A DNA stretch of 43,720 nt from JBBRGK01 sp036741355 (GCA_036741355.1 DAINSK010000028.1:1-43720), one strand, 5' to 3'; shown: positions 33,317 through 40,468, numbered from the stretch's first letter. The notes: a model not told the origin generated them from the sequence alone. Numbers and translations: made by a program.

Positions 33317-33597
33317 GGCGTTTCCCCTCCTTTTTCGCGCTGGTACAGTGCGCGGTCTTTTCGGCTGGCTGGGAAGGCGGTGACAGGGTAATACACGCCG
33401 TCGCCTTCGGGGTCCAACACGACTTCCAAGATGCGACGGGTCGCGGTTAGTCCCACCAGCACAAGCCGACCTTTCTTGCCCTGCTGGACCAGAGGGTCTC
33501 GGTGGCAGACATCGTCCACTTCCTGGGGTGTGACGTTGTGCCGAGCGATGTGTGGGACATTCCAGTCATCCCAGATGAGTCGACGAATAATGATCAT
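33313..33597 (-). CDS. BrnT-like ribonuclease toxin
   Basis: This 94-residue toxin of the BrnT (RelE-fold) family reads IRRLIWDDWNVPHIARHNVTPQEVDDVC at the N-terminus, corresponding to the WDxxKxxxNxxKHGVxxEEV pattern. It continues with GRLVLVGLTATRRILEVVLDPE and a Tyr/Arg-rich end (YYPVTAFPASRKDRALYQRE). Such toxins cleave mRNA. The ATG at 33597 lies immediately after the inverted repeat at 33606-33628 and has no clear ribosome binding site, so a leaderless or near-leaderless transcript is possible. A GTG at 33615 would extend it by six residues through the operator. Confidence 0.78.
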   Translation of the reverse strand: MIIIRRLIWDDWNVPHIARHNVTPQEVDDVCHRDPLVQQGKKGRLVLVGLTATRRILEVVLDPEGDGVYYPVTAFPASRKDRALYQREKGGETP

Positions 33598-33605
33598 TGC
33601 GTTTG

Positions 33606-33628
33606 AATGTATCACTTTGCGCTACATT
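33606..33628. promoter_or_regulatory. Candidate operator of the BrnT/BrnA-like module
   Basis: AATGTA (33606-33611) and TACATT (33623-33628) form an inverted repeat with an 11-base centre, nine bases before the toxin ATG. The spacing (arm centres about 17 bases apart) could suit a ribbon-helix-helix dimer pair. Confidence 0.5.
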
Positions 33629-33733
33629 AGCCGAAATGCACTAGATGGGGAACGGCTTACGATGCCGGCGTGGCAGTTGCCGCCGGACCTTCGCCGCGAA
33701 ACGGTCGGCCACGTTCCTGGCGTGCGTCCGCGG

Positions 33734-34510
33734 CTATTTGTTGACGAGCACGATGTCGGCTTCAGGCGGGATGAAGAAGTTGCGCCAGTTCGAGAGCACG
33801 CCCTGGGGATAGTGCGTCGACGGCATGTAGCGCGGCGACTCTGGCGACTGGGGGCTCAAAGCGAGCTGCTCCGACTCGATCGTCGGCTGGCCGATCTCGG
33901 TGTAACGATAGAACATGACGAGCTCTGGGATGAACTCTTTCAGGCGAGGCAGCGGGCGGCGCAGCGACGTCTCGTAGGTGAGCATCCCGGGGATCTGCTT
34001 GCCCTCTCGCGTGTGGTGACCCAGGTACCATTCTTCGCCGAGGCGGACGTCGACTTCCTCTCGGTAGTTGAAGAAATACATGTAGCGCACGTAGTCGGCC
34101 GTCTCCGGCGGCGAGATATTTGGCGGGCGGCCGGCCTTCCAGACGACGGGCACGCTCATGTAGGGGTACTGCTGCGGCGGCACGTCCTTCAGCAAGTAGT
34201 ACTGGGGCTGATCGCCGACGATGATGCCTTCGAAGCGGTCCAAACCTTGCCGGTTCTCTGCCCGCCAAAGCGACGTCTCGGTGCAGAGGGCGGCTTCGGC
34301 GTCTTGCAGCTTGGCGAAGCGCACCTCGGTCATCCGGTCCCAGAGGTTGGGGTTGGTCCGGTTCATGTCCTCGCGCTCGGCCTTGAGGGTGCGCCAGGAG
34401 CGCACCTGCGTCACCCCCGGCGTCGATAGCTCGAGCGGCAGACGCTCCTCCCGGTACCAGGCATCATTGCGCCCCTCGCCAAAACTGAAGAAGTGGACGA
34501 GGTTACACAT
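33734..34510 (-). CDS. EthD/ferredoxin-like fold protein of unknown function
   Basis: This 258-residue protein appears to contain two alpha-beta (dimeric A/B barrel) modules. The first starts LVHFFSFGEGRNDAWYREERLP and LSTPGVTQVRSW. The second has YMYFFNYREEVDVRLGEEWYLGHHTREGKQIPGM. The WY(xx)HHTREGKQIPG segment resembles EthD proteins, whose role in ether or polyketide chemistry is not settled. The start has a very strong AAGGAGGAG site. It sits alone between a toxin-antitoxin pair and a broken DUF72 gene. No signal peptide or membrane segment. Confidence 0.7.
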   Translation of the reverse strand: MCNLVHFFSFGEGRNDAWYREERLPLELSTPGVTQVRSWRTLKAEREDMNRTNPNLWDRMTEVRFAKLQDAEAALCTETSLWRAENRQGLDRFEGIIVGDQPQYYLLKDVPPQQYPYMSVPVVWKAGRPPNISPPETADYVRYMYFFNYREEVDVRLGEEWYLGHHTREGKQIPGMLTYETSLRRPLPRLKEFIPELVMFYRYTEIGQPTIESEQLALSPQSPESPRYMPSTHYPQGVLSNWRNFFIPPEADIVLVNK

Positions 34511-34625
34511 GCTCTCCTCCTTTCCAGCGAACGAAGCGGCGCTTCTGGCGAAGCAGACCTAGAACTGGTTACCAGCGATACGCCGGCCGGGACGCCACCA
34601 ATGCTAAAGCCTAAAGCATCGGTCA

Positions 34626-34660
34626 CGTAGGCGGGCGTTCCTGCGTGGTGGTACCGCTAA
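34626..34660. repeat. Copy 2 of the short repeat bracketing an accessory segment
   Basis: This stretch contains GCGGGCGTTCCTG, then GTGGTGG and TACCGCTA, in the same order as 32842-32877. It directly adjoins the DUF72 fragment. Confidence 0.45.
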
Positions 34661-34671
34661 ACGATCGTCCA

Positions 34672-34905
34672 AAGCCGCAGACGCTGCGGCTCACGACCAA
34701 CTGGACGTATATCCGCTTCCGCTAAGGCAGCGGCGCCGACGCCGAATATACCGCCGCGGACCTCGACCGCTGGACAGACCACATCCGCGACTTCCAGCGC
34801 CAGGGCGCCGGCGTCTGGGCCTGCTTCAACAATAACTGGCAGGCGTATGCGACCAAGAACGCGATGGAGTTAAGGGAGCGCTTGGTGGGCGCCCGGCGAG
34901 GAGGA
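34672..34905 (+). pseudogene. DUF72 (YecE-like) C-terminal fragment with internal stop
   Basis: The forward frame reads PQTLRLTTNWTYIRFR, then a TAA at 34723-34725, then GSGADAEYTAADLDRWTDHI, FQRQGAGVWACFNNNW and QAYATKNAMELRERL. This matches the end of DUF72 proteins (YxRFHG... W...I, VxVYFNNxxxGxAxxNA). The stop replaces what should be a conserved residue, and the first two thirds of the gene (about 180 residues) are absent. It is therefore a relic. The remaining 519-base gap around it contains a CGGCACG/CGTGCCG hairpin (about 34932-34950) and nothing else convincing. Confidence 0.75.
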
Positions 34906-35029
34906 CGATTTGCCGCGGGCCCCATCCGTTGCCGGCACGCCGTTCGTGCCGTGGGGGCGGACTCTTGCGATCGTTGACCCGGATATCGGGGTAACCCCAG
35001 GAATCGTTGCTCTGCCACGGCACCAACGA

Positions 35030-35530
35030 TCAGGCCCGCGTGCGAGTGGGGGTGGCCGGCCGCGGCGGCCGGCGATCACGATCGCTGCCGGACCCTGCCT
35101 CGGGCAGACTTGGCGTCCGCGCGATTGAGAGCACGAGCGTGACGAGGATTAGACCGTGCAGCGCCGTACACCATGCGCAGAGCACGCCGAGCGAGACGGC
35201 CTCGACGCCGGCCAGGTAGAGCGCCGTGGCGAGACCGATGAGCGACCATGCAACCTGCGCAGGCTGCAAGAACGCCGACTCCGGCCGGCGCAGGGCAAGC
35301 AACGCACCGGCCGTTGCTACCGCGAACCAAACGATCCCACCCACGCTCCATGGGATGCCCATAACGCTGGAGTACGAGCTGGACAGCGCACGCTCGCAGT
35401 TCACCACCCCCGTCGAGCTGCATACCAGCGGCACCCTGGCGTAGTGCACCGTCGTGAGGTAGATGGAGATGGCTACACCGGCCAGGCCGGCGACGAGCAT
35501 CACCAGCGGAACTGCTTGCCTGCGGTCCAT
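35030..35530 (-). CDS. Vitamin K epoxide reductase (VKOR) family membrane protein
   Basis: This 166-residue, four-helix membrane protein reoxidises thiol-disulfide carriers using quinone. Helices lie at about 7-28, 61-80, 90-110 and 112-137. The first Cys pair is Cys37 and Cys45 in VCSSTGVVNCERA, and the active CxxC is Cys118-Cys121 in CAWCTALH. SSYSSVMGIPWSVGG is the conserved Ser and quinone-site loop. It begins three bases after the stop of the thioredoxin-like partner gene, with an AGGAGGGTAGGAG site inside that gene. The pair forms an extracytoplasmic disulfide-forming module. Confidence 0.88.
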   Translation of the reverse strand: MDRRQAVPLVMLVAGLAGVAISIYLTTVHYARVPLVCSSTGVVNCERALSSSYSSVMGIPWSVGGIVWFAVATAGALLALRRPESAFLQPAQVAWSLIGLATALYLAGVEAVSLGVLCAWCTALHGLILVTLVLSIARTPSLPEAGSGSDRDRRPPRPATPTRTRA

Positions 35531-35533
35531 CTC

Positions 35534-36469
35534 CTACCCTCCTGACTTCGCGGCTGCCGCCTGCACGCCGGCCGATTGGCAAACGTTGCCCGGCTGCCCG
35601 CCCGTCATCCGGCAGATCGTCGCGCTAACAAGGTTGGCGCTGCCGAGGATAGCCTTCGCCTGGGCCGAAGCTGGGTCGGTAAGCAGGGTCGCGATCTGGT
35701 TCCAATCCTTGCCGGCAAGCAGGCCGGGGTCGTACATCGCGCCGACGTGCACATACTTGCCGCCGTAGTCGGTGAACGGGATTCCCCCCACCGAATCGGT
35801 GTACGGCGGGCGGTCGTACTGGCTGAGTAGCCCCTGTTGGCCGGCGTCGAGCGATTGCAGCGACGTATAGCCGCCGCGGCTTTTCGGCTGATTGGTGGTT
35901 TGCTCCACCGCCACGAAGGCGAGGTACTGGCTTGCGTACTGCGCGTTATAAAACGTAAAAGTCGGCGTGTCCGGGTAGGCGTCGTTGGCAGCCGATCGCG
36001 TCGTGTGCAGGTTGCTGAAGCTGCCGAACCGGCTCAGGGCGACGATCAGCGCCCAGCGCTGTGCCGCGCAGTACGGGCAATACTCGGCACCGATGTAGAG
36101 CAGCTCCGGCTTACCGTCCTTCTGGAGGACGCTGGCGGTGCCGGGCAGCGAGCGCGGCGGGTTTGCCGCACTCCCTACCCCGACCGAGTCGAACGTGCCG
36201 GCCGGCACGCCGGTGATTGCCGCGACCAGCCCCTGGCCCGCGGGCTGTGCACCGCCGGCGGCGTCCTTGCCGCTGTTGCTCGGACCAAACTTCAGCAGCA
36301 GGATCGCGACTACCGCGACCGCAACGACCGCGACGATGCCGGAGATCAGCCGGCCACGGTACCGTTCGACGATGCTGCGGTGCCATCCGGCACCGGCCGT
36401 GGCGCGTGCGGCAGCCGAACGAGATCGGGCCGCGCTTTCTTTAGGTCGTTGTCTACGCGCGTGTGACAT
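35534..36469 (-). CDS. DUF929 thioredoxin-like membrane-anchored protein
   Basis: This 311-residue protein has an Arg/Ala-rich cytoplasmic N-terminus, one membrane helix at about 42-60, a low-complexity linker and an extracytoplasmic DUF929 thioredoxin-fold domain. LLYIGAEYCPYCAAQRWALI holds the redox CPYC at 131-134. YDRPPYTDSVGGIPFTDYGG provides the cis-Pro-like region. Two additional Cys near the C-terminus (ICRMTGG, NVCQSAG) may form a second pair. AAAGAGG precedes the ATG at 36469. Its direct coupling to VKOR suggests VKOR keeps it oxidised so that it can introduce disulfides into exported proteins. Confidence 0.85.
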   Translation of the reverse strand: MSHARRQRPKESAARSRSAAARATAGAGWHRSIVERYRGRLISGIVAVVAVAVVAILLLKFGPSNSGKDAAGGAQPAGQGLVAAITGVPAGTFDSVGVGSAANPPRSLPGTASVLQKDGKPELLYIGAEYCPYCAAQRWALIVALSRFGSFSNLHTTRSAANDAYPDTPTFTFYNAQYASQYLAFVAVEQTTNQPKSRGGYTSLQSLDAGQQGLLSQYDRPPYTDSVGGIPFTDYGGKYVHVGAMYDPGLLAGKDWNQIATLLTDPASAQAKAILGSANLVSATICRMTGGQPGNVCQSAGVQAAAAKSGG

Positions 36470-36635
36470 GATTGCCTCTTTCGGGTCGCAGAGCGGGAAA
36501 TCGCCGCTGCTCGCGGTCGAGCTTAAAAAGCACCGCTCGGCGGTTACTATGTGGACCACATGGAGCTTCCGTGCAGGCCCGCCGCACGCCCCCGTGCCGG
36601 CCGGAACTATCAAGCGGGACCGGCGCTCGTAGGAG

Positions 36636-37022
36636 CTAAGAGATTGGGGGCGGGTCTGGAGGCGTAACCAGGCGACCCGACAGAACCGCATCGCTGCTGG
36701 CGAAGCCGTGGCGCGGGGCGTCGCCTCCGGGCAGCGCTACCGGTTCGGGAGGCGGTTGCAGGGTAATGGCCGCGGAAATGCTCAGCGACGAATCGCGCGG
36801 TGAGCAGTACGATGGGCAGCCGGGTGCGCCAGCACTGACTATCCGTCGCGTGTCAGGATCGTGATCGATGATCGTGGCGAGATGCAGCGTCAGGGGCTGC
36901 ACACGAGCTACGGTTGTCAGCGCCAGGATCATGCCCGCAAGCGCCGCCAGAAAGAGGCCGAACCCTAGCGAGCGGGACCGATGGTCCCCCGGCGTCGCAA
37001 CAGCTTCCGGCACAGGCTTCAT
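36636..37022 (-). CDS. Hypothetical membrane-anchored or secreted protein
   Basis: This is a 128-residue ORF of unknown family. It has a positively charged start and one hydrophobic helix at about 19-40 (LGFGLFLAALAGMILALTTV), followed by an extracytoplasmic part with two Cys (GCPSYCSP) and a Pro-rich end. No good ribosome binding site was seen. The Cys pair and the position upstream of the DUF929-VKOR genes, same strand, 166 bases apart, would fit a substrate or helper of that system, but this is speculation. Confidence 0.45.
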   Translation of the reverse strand: MKPVPEAVATPGDHRSRSLGFGLFLAALAGMILALTTVARVQPLTLHLATIIDHDPDTRRIVSAGAPGCPSYCSPRDSSLSISAAITLQPPPEPVALPGGDAPRHGFASSDAVLSGRLVTPPDPPPIS

Positions 37023-37344
37023 AGACCCACGATACTACAACGCGGCCGTCTAACGGCCGACCGGCCGTGCGGGTTTGCGGCGCTGCGCGGACAGGGCGGT
37101 AGCGATCGGCGATAGTACCGGGGCAGGCCTCCGCGGTAGAGGTCGGGCGGATATGCAAAGCGGGACGGGCGCAATTATCAACTGACGCTACCGACGCTTC
37201 CTTGAGTGCAGTATCGAGGAGGCGGTCAGGAACATCCGGAACCCGGTGGCTGCGGCCTTCGCCCGACCACCTTGCCACTTGGGGAGCGACGTATCATGGT
37301 ATGGCCCTGAGGCTGATGCAGCAGAGGTTTCGATGGAGGCGTGC
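37023..37344. other. Intergenic region without recognisable content
   Basis: This 322-base divergent gap contains a small GC hairpin (CGGCCG...CGGCCG near 37042-37070) and no convincing ORF, promoter or RNA. The reverse-strand frame that crosses it has unnatural composition. Confidence 0.4.
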
Positions 37345-37839
37345 ATGCGACCCGTTTATCGGTGGCTCCTGCTCGTTGAGCTCCTGGCGGTCGTCGCGCT
37401 CGGGAGCGCCGCCCTCACATTCGGGAGCCGTGTGGCGGCGCAGAGCATAGGGATCGTGCTCTGGGATCTCGGTTCGCAGCCGATCTCGGGCACGACCTGG
37501 GATTTCGAGGACGACTTCACGATCGGCGCCGGTGCCTGGGAGTCGCTGACGATCTCCAACTACGGCTACTGCTGGGTCGGACCGAACGACCCACGGGCCG
37601 GTACGGCGCACGCCGGGGCCGTGTACTGGTTTACGGAGCTGCAGACGCGGCCACAGTCCGCGTCAGGCTCTACCTACACCGGCACCTTGCAGCTCGGCAA
37701 CATGGCCGGCACGGCGAGGATCACGACGACTAACGACGGCAGCGGCCCGGTGACGCACGTCCAGTTATCGCTGGCCGGCAGCGATTTCATGTACTTTCAG
37801 GACAACACGCTGCAGGTCTGCCTGCTTGGCTCATCGTAG
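37345..37839 (+). CDS. Secreted beta-rich protein of unknown function
   Basis: This 164-residue protein has a signal peptide at 1-35 (YRWLLLVELLAVVALGSAAL, cleaved probably near VAAQS). The mature part is rich in Thr, Ser, Gly, Tyr and Trp, with ISGTTWDFEDDFTIGAGAWESL and two Cys far apart (YGYCWVG, LQVCLLG) that could form a disulfide. It looks like a jelly-roll or surface domain; no family recognised. The ATG at 37345 has GGAGG five bases upstream, better than the in-frame ATG at 37333. Confidence 0.7.
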   Translation: MRPVYRWLLLVELLAVVALGSAALTFGSRVAAQSIGIVLWDLGSQPISGTTWDFEDDFTIGAGAWESLTISNYGYCWVGPNDPRAGTAHAGAVYWFTELQTRPQSASGSTYTGTLQLGNMAGTARITTTNDGSGPVTHVQLSLAGSDFMYFQDNTLQVCLLGSS

Positions 37840-38027
37840 GCAGGTGAGAGATGCATTTCGCGGCGCTCAGCGGCCGGCTCCGGCGTCAGGGATCTGGTAC
37901 GTCCGGAATCGGGTAGCAGCCGCTGCAATGTGAATGTGTGCTGCAATCCGTCTCGGTCGACGCGCATGTGTTGGCAAACTTACAGACTGCCGTCCCTGGC
38001 GAACTTTACCGTTACTGTGTAATGCAT

Positions 38028-38048
38028 TGTGTGGGCGAATACCACACA
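38028..38048. promoter_or_regulatory. Inverted repeat upstream of the Hcp-like small gene
   Basis: TGTGTGG (38028-38034) and CCACACA (38042-38048) flank a seven-base centre, 61 bases before the ATG at 38110. It could be an operator or an mRNA hairpin. The rest of the 270-base gap shows nothing clear. Confidence 0.4.
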
Positions 38049-38109
38049 GCCAAAACGTATGCCGGCATCGCTGGCAATTCGCTTGGGGCTGAAGTAAAGG
38101 AAGGGCACC

Positions 38110-38400
38110 ATGACCAGCGATGCGACTTTGACCCTGGTACTCGCCGATGCAGACGGCGCTCTCTACGCGATTCCGCGTGAGCTGCTGGCGGCCTGCCGGC
38201 TCACTGAAGAGCAAGTGGCGGAGCTCAAAAGCGAGAGCGAAGTATCCGGCTACCTCATCGCGCTGTTGACGCCCGCACCCCAGAACTTCACCGTGCTGGG
38301 CAGCGCCTATGGCTCGGGCGGCGGCGCCGGCAAGGTGAACGTGCAGGATTTTCACTTCACCAAGTTTGTCGACAAGGCGTCACCCCAGTTGTTCTCGTAA
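38110..38400 (+). CDS. Small protein with a C-terminal Hcp-like segment
   Basis: This 96-residue ORF has a strong AAGGAAGG ribosome binding site. Residues 1-60 contain LADADGALYAIPRELLAACR and an EEQVAELKSE helix, a pattern like small Chloroflexota proteins with a YxIP...L motif. After a GSGGGAG linker comes VNVQDFHFTKFVDKASPQLF, which matches the strand and loop typical of Hcp tube proteins (VxVQDFHFTKxxDKASPxL), but the protein stops there instead of continuing into the second half of Hcp. It could be a chimera, a truncated relic or a genuine new small Hcp-related protein. No other type VI secretion gene is visible. Confidence 0.65.
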   Translation: MTSDATLTLVLADADGALYAIPRELLAACRLTEEQVAELKSESEVSGYLIALLTPAPQNFTVLGSAYGSGGGAGKVNVQDFHFTKFVDKASPQLFS

Positions 38401-38521
38401 CATATCGGTGCGCGTCCCGGTTCAGAGGTGGTCCGGGTCGGGCGAAAGCTGAGTGAAGCGCCGTTGCGCTTCCGCTCTTCGATGACGCATCGCCAACCGA
38501 CCGAGTGGAACAGCCGCTGCC

Positions 38522-38567
38522 TTTACAGTCGTACATATTCGTACTATAGTGTACGAATATGTACGAC
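38522..38567 (+). promoter_or_regulatory. Promoter with overlapping perfect 17-bp inverted repeat (autoregulatory operator)
   Basis: TTTACA (38522-38527) and TATAGT (38545-38550) are separated by exactly 17 bases, a near-consensus sigma-70 promoter. The spacer GTCGTACATATTCGTAC (38528-38544) is the exact reverse complement of GTACGAATATGTACGAC (38551-38567). The -10 box is therefore the centre of the palindrome. Binding of a dimer here would block RNA polymerase. The antitoxin ATG is at 38584. Confidence 0.85.
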
Positions 38568-38583
38568 GCGAGGATGGGTAGCC

Positions 38584-38919
38584 ATGCGCGAGCGTCAAAG
38601 ACCCGTGACCCAAACCATCAAATCAAGCGAAGTACGTCAAAACTGGAGTCAGGTGCTCAACCAGATCGCCCGACGCAAGACCCGGGTGATGGTCGAGAAG
38701 AGCGGGATTCCCGTTGCGGTGCTGATCTCAGCGGATGACTTCGAGCGGCTCTCACGACTTGAGGCCGAGCGCGAAACCCGGTTTTCGTTGATTGACCGCG
38801 CACGGGAGGCCTTCAAAGACGTGCCAGACGAGGAGCTTGAACGGGAGATACCCAAAGCCGTCGAGGAAGCGCGAGCGGAGGCGTTAGCTGAACGTGAGCG
38901 GGCCGCCAATACCCCATGA
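38584..38919 (+). CDS. Phd/YefM-family antitoxin
   Basis: This 111-residue antitoxin has the N-terminal DNA-binding half that reads TQTIKSSEVRQNWSQVLNQI, RVMVEKSGIPVAVLISADDFERL, the standard Phd/YefM fold. The C-terminal half is a charged helix (EELEREIPKAVEEARAEALA) that would wrap the toxin. It should bind the palindrome at 38528-38567. Its stop overlaps an ATG by four bases (ATGA), the usual coupling to a PIN or RelE toxin, but only a stub of the toxin remains. It is therefore probably an orphan antitoxin. Confidence 0.88.
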   Translation: MRERQRPVTQTIKSSEVRQNWSQVLNQIARRKTRVMVEKSGIPVAVLISADDFERLSRLEAERETRFSLIDRAREAFKDVPDEELEREIPKAVEEARAEALAERERAANTP

Positions 38920-38990
38920 TACTGGTCGTGGGGGATGCGAACCTCCTCGCCTCAGGGTTCGTGCGGCGAAAGCCCGATACCGAGGGGTGC
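38916..38990 (+). pseudogene. PIN-domain toxin N-terminal stub
   Basis: Starting at the ATG overlapping the antitoxin stop, the frame reads ILVVGDANLLASGFVRR, matching the first strand and metal-binding Asp of PIN toxins (VVxDANVLVSAxxR). After about 20 residues PIN similarity ends and the frame enters the DUF402 gene. The remaining acidic residues of the nuclease site are missing, so no toxin activity is expected. Confidence 0.65.
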
Positions 38991-39488
38991 ATGACACGAC
39001 ACGACGGCTCGGTGGTAGACGTAGATCGGCACAGGGTGCGCGACAGGTTCGGCGGCTGGCACGCGGTGGAGCGATTGATGCTGGCCAGCAGCGGCCTGTA
39101 CTACGGCCGCGACTGGGAAAACGACGCACTCCTGATGTACACGGAGACGTGGCTGCTGCCCGAGCCGGGGTGGGCGGTGCACCGCATCGCATTCCGTCCG
39201 GAGGCGACGGTCACGCCCGACTGGTACATCGAGACCGATATGGTCGACGTGGACGGCACGGTCTGGCACCAGCGCGACGGTTACCTGGACTTGTACGTCT
39301 TTGAGGGATCTCGCTACGAGCTGTTAGACGCCGACGAACTGGCAGAGGGACTAGCCGCGGGGCACATCACGGCAGACGAGGTGGTTGTGACACTCAGTTC
39401 GCTCGACCGGCTCTGCGGAGCGCTGCATCGCCTTGGATTCTCCGGCCGCGCCCTATTAAAGGAGTTCGCACCCGATCTGCCGCGCTGA
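38991..39488 (+). CDS. DUF402-domain protein
   Basis: This 165-residue protein is related to the one at 19019-19522. It begins at ATG 38991 with GAGGGG upstream, although the frame is open back to the PIN stub. DUF402 features are LLMYTETWLLPEPGWAVHRI, DWYIETDMVDVDGTVW and the acidic block DGYLDLYVFEGSRYELLDADEL. The last includes the metal-ligand positions of nucleoside-diphosphate hydrolases of this family. The gene could also be translated as a fusion with the PIN stub, adding 25 residues. Its 3' end overlaps the converging phosphotransferase gene by 95 bases. Confidence 0.78.
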   Translation: MTRHDGSVVDVDRHRVRDRFGGWHAVERLMLASSGLYYGRDWENDALLMYTETWLLPEPGWAVHRIAFRPEATVTPDWYIETDMVDVDGTVWHQRDGYLDLYVFEGSRYELLDADELAEGLAAGHITADEVVVTLSSLDRLCGALHRLGFSGRALLKEFAPDLPR

Positions 39489-40437
39489 GCGTCAGCGGCG
39501 CTCTGGCGAGTGCGAGGGTGCGTTGCGCGGTCGCCTCGAGCTCGTCCCACCGCCCCATGAAGGCGCTGTACGCTTGCCCGTCGAGACCGATATGCAGCTC
39601 ATAACAGCGGAGCCGCTCAGCGAATTCGGGAACTTCAAGTCCGATTGACGCGTAGTGGTTCCGTGATTCCCGCGCAAAGTCGATCTGCCGCCATGCGGCG
39701 AACGTGGGCGACCAGAAGGATAGCCAGGCGAGGTCATAGAGGAAATCGCCGTAGATGGAGCAACCCCAGTCGAGTACGCCTGCAATGTGCTCGCCGGACA
39801 CGAGGACGTTGTAATGCAGCAGGTCCGAGTGGACCAGGTGGCGGATTTCGGGACATTTCGATACCAACGCCGTCATTGCGCCCAAGGCCTCGACGTATGG
39901 GCGATCTCCTGTTGGAGAGTCCGCCAGGCGAGCGCGCCAGCCGTACGTCCTCGTTGTCGGGGAATCGTCGGCAACCCCAAGCAGCCAATCACGCCAGCCT
40001 GGGCTTGTCCCAGCGCCGTCGTCGTGCCACGGTCCGTATCCCGTGGACTCGGAAAGATCGGCAAGTCGAGCGGCGTCGAGCGCACCGAAAAGTGACGGCA
40101 GGAGTTGCCACATCTCCGCCGCACCGAGGTCATCAAGAAAGGTGCCGAAGACCCGCTCGGATATTGCGTAGAAGCCGCCAAAGGCATCGCCGATCTCCAC
40201 GACTCGTGGGATGGGGAGAGCCGGCGAGGAGAAGGCCGCCGCCAGGCGGTCTTTGGCAAAGTCTTCGTGAAAGGCACCGAATCGAACGACATAGCCGGCA
40301 CCGTCGCGGCGAAATGCGTAGGCACGCGACCACTCGCCGCGCCCGATAGGCTGCACTTGACCGATGCCCTCTCCGAAGCGCGCGGTGAGGAAGGCCTCGG
40401 CCTGCTGCCGGTGTTCCAGATCCGTCATCTGGTTCAT
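39394..40437 (-). CDS. Aminoglycoside phosphotransferase-family kinase (hygromycin B kinase-like)
   Basis: This 347-residue kinase-fold protein has an N-lobe with IGRGEWSRAYAFR and a conserved active site: HSDLLHYNVLV with His203, catalytic Asp205 and Asn210, then GVLDWGCSIYGDFLYDLAWL with the metal-binding Asp. Relatives phosphorylate hygromycin B, other aminoglycosides or small metabolites. The start (ATG 40437, or TTG 40440) has no strong ribosome binding site; it follows the neighbouring kinase-like gene by about 30 bases. Its last 30 residues extend antisense into the DUF402 gene and may be a readthrough tail. Confidence 0.82.
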   Translation of the reverse strand: MNQMTDLEHRQQAEAFLTARFGEGIGQVQPIGRGEWSRAYAFRRDGAGYVVRFGAFHEDFAKDRLAAAFSSPALPIPRVVEIGDAFGGFYAISERVFGTFLDDLGAAEMWQLLPSLFGALDAARLADLSESTGYGPWHDDGAGTSPGWRDWLLGVADDSPTTRTYGWRARLADSPTGDRPYVEALGAMTALVSKCPEIRHLVHSDLLHYNVLVSGEHIAGVLDWGCSIYGDFLYDLAWLSFWSPTFAAWRQIDFARESRNHYASIGLEVPEFAERLRCYELHIGLDGQAYSAFMGRWDELEATAQRTLALARAPLTLSAADRVRTPLIGRGRRIQGDAALRRAGRAN

Positions 40438-40468
40438 CAATTCTGGTTGGATCTCATGTTCATCTTCA

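Noticed and set aside
33431..34429. Forward ORF of 332 codons
   Set aside because: It is antisense to the toxin and EthD-like genes, both of which have better start signals and recognisable segments.
36549..36561. ATGTGG-A-CCACAT inverted repeat upstream of the DUF929 gene
   Set aside because: Six-base arms are short enough to occur by chance, and no promoter elements are visible around it.
36853..37278. Reverse ORF of 141 codons over the divergent gap near 37 kb
   Set aside because: Overlaps the better hydrophobic-helix ORF at 36636-37022 in another frame and has no start signal or coherent hydrophobic or charged pattern.
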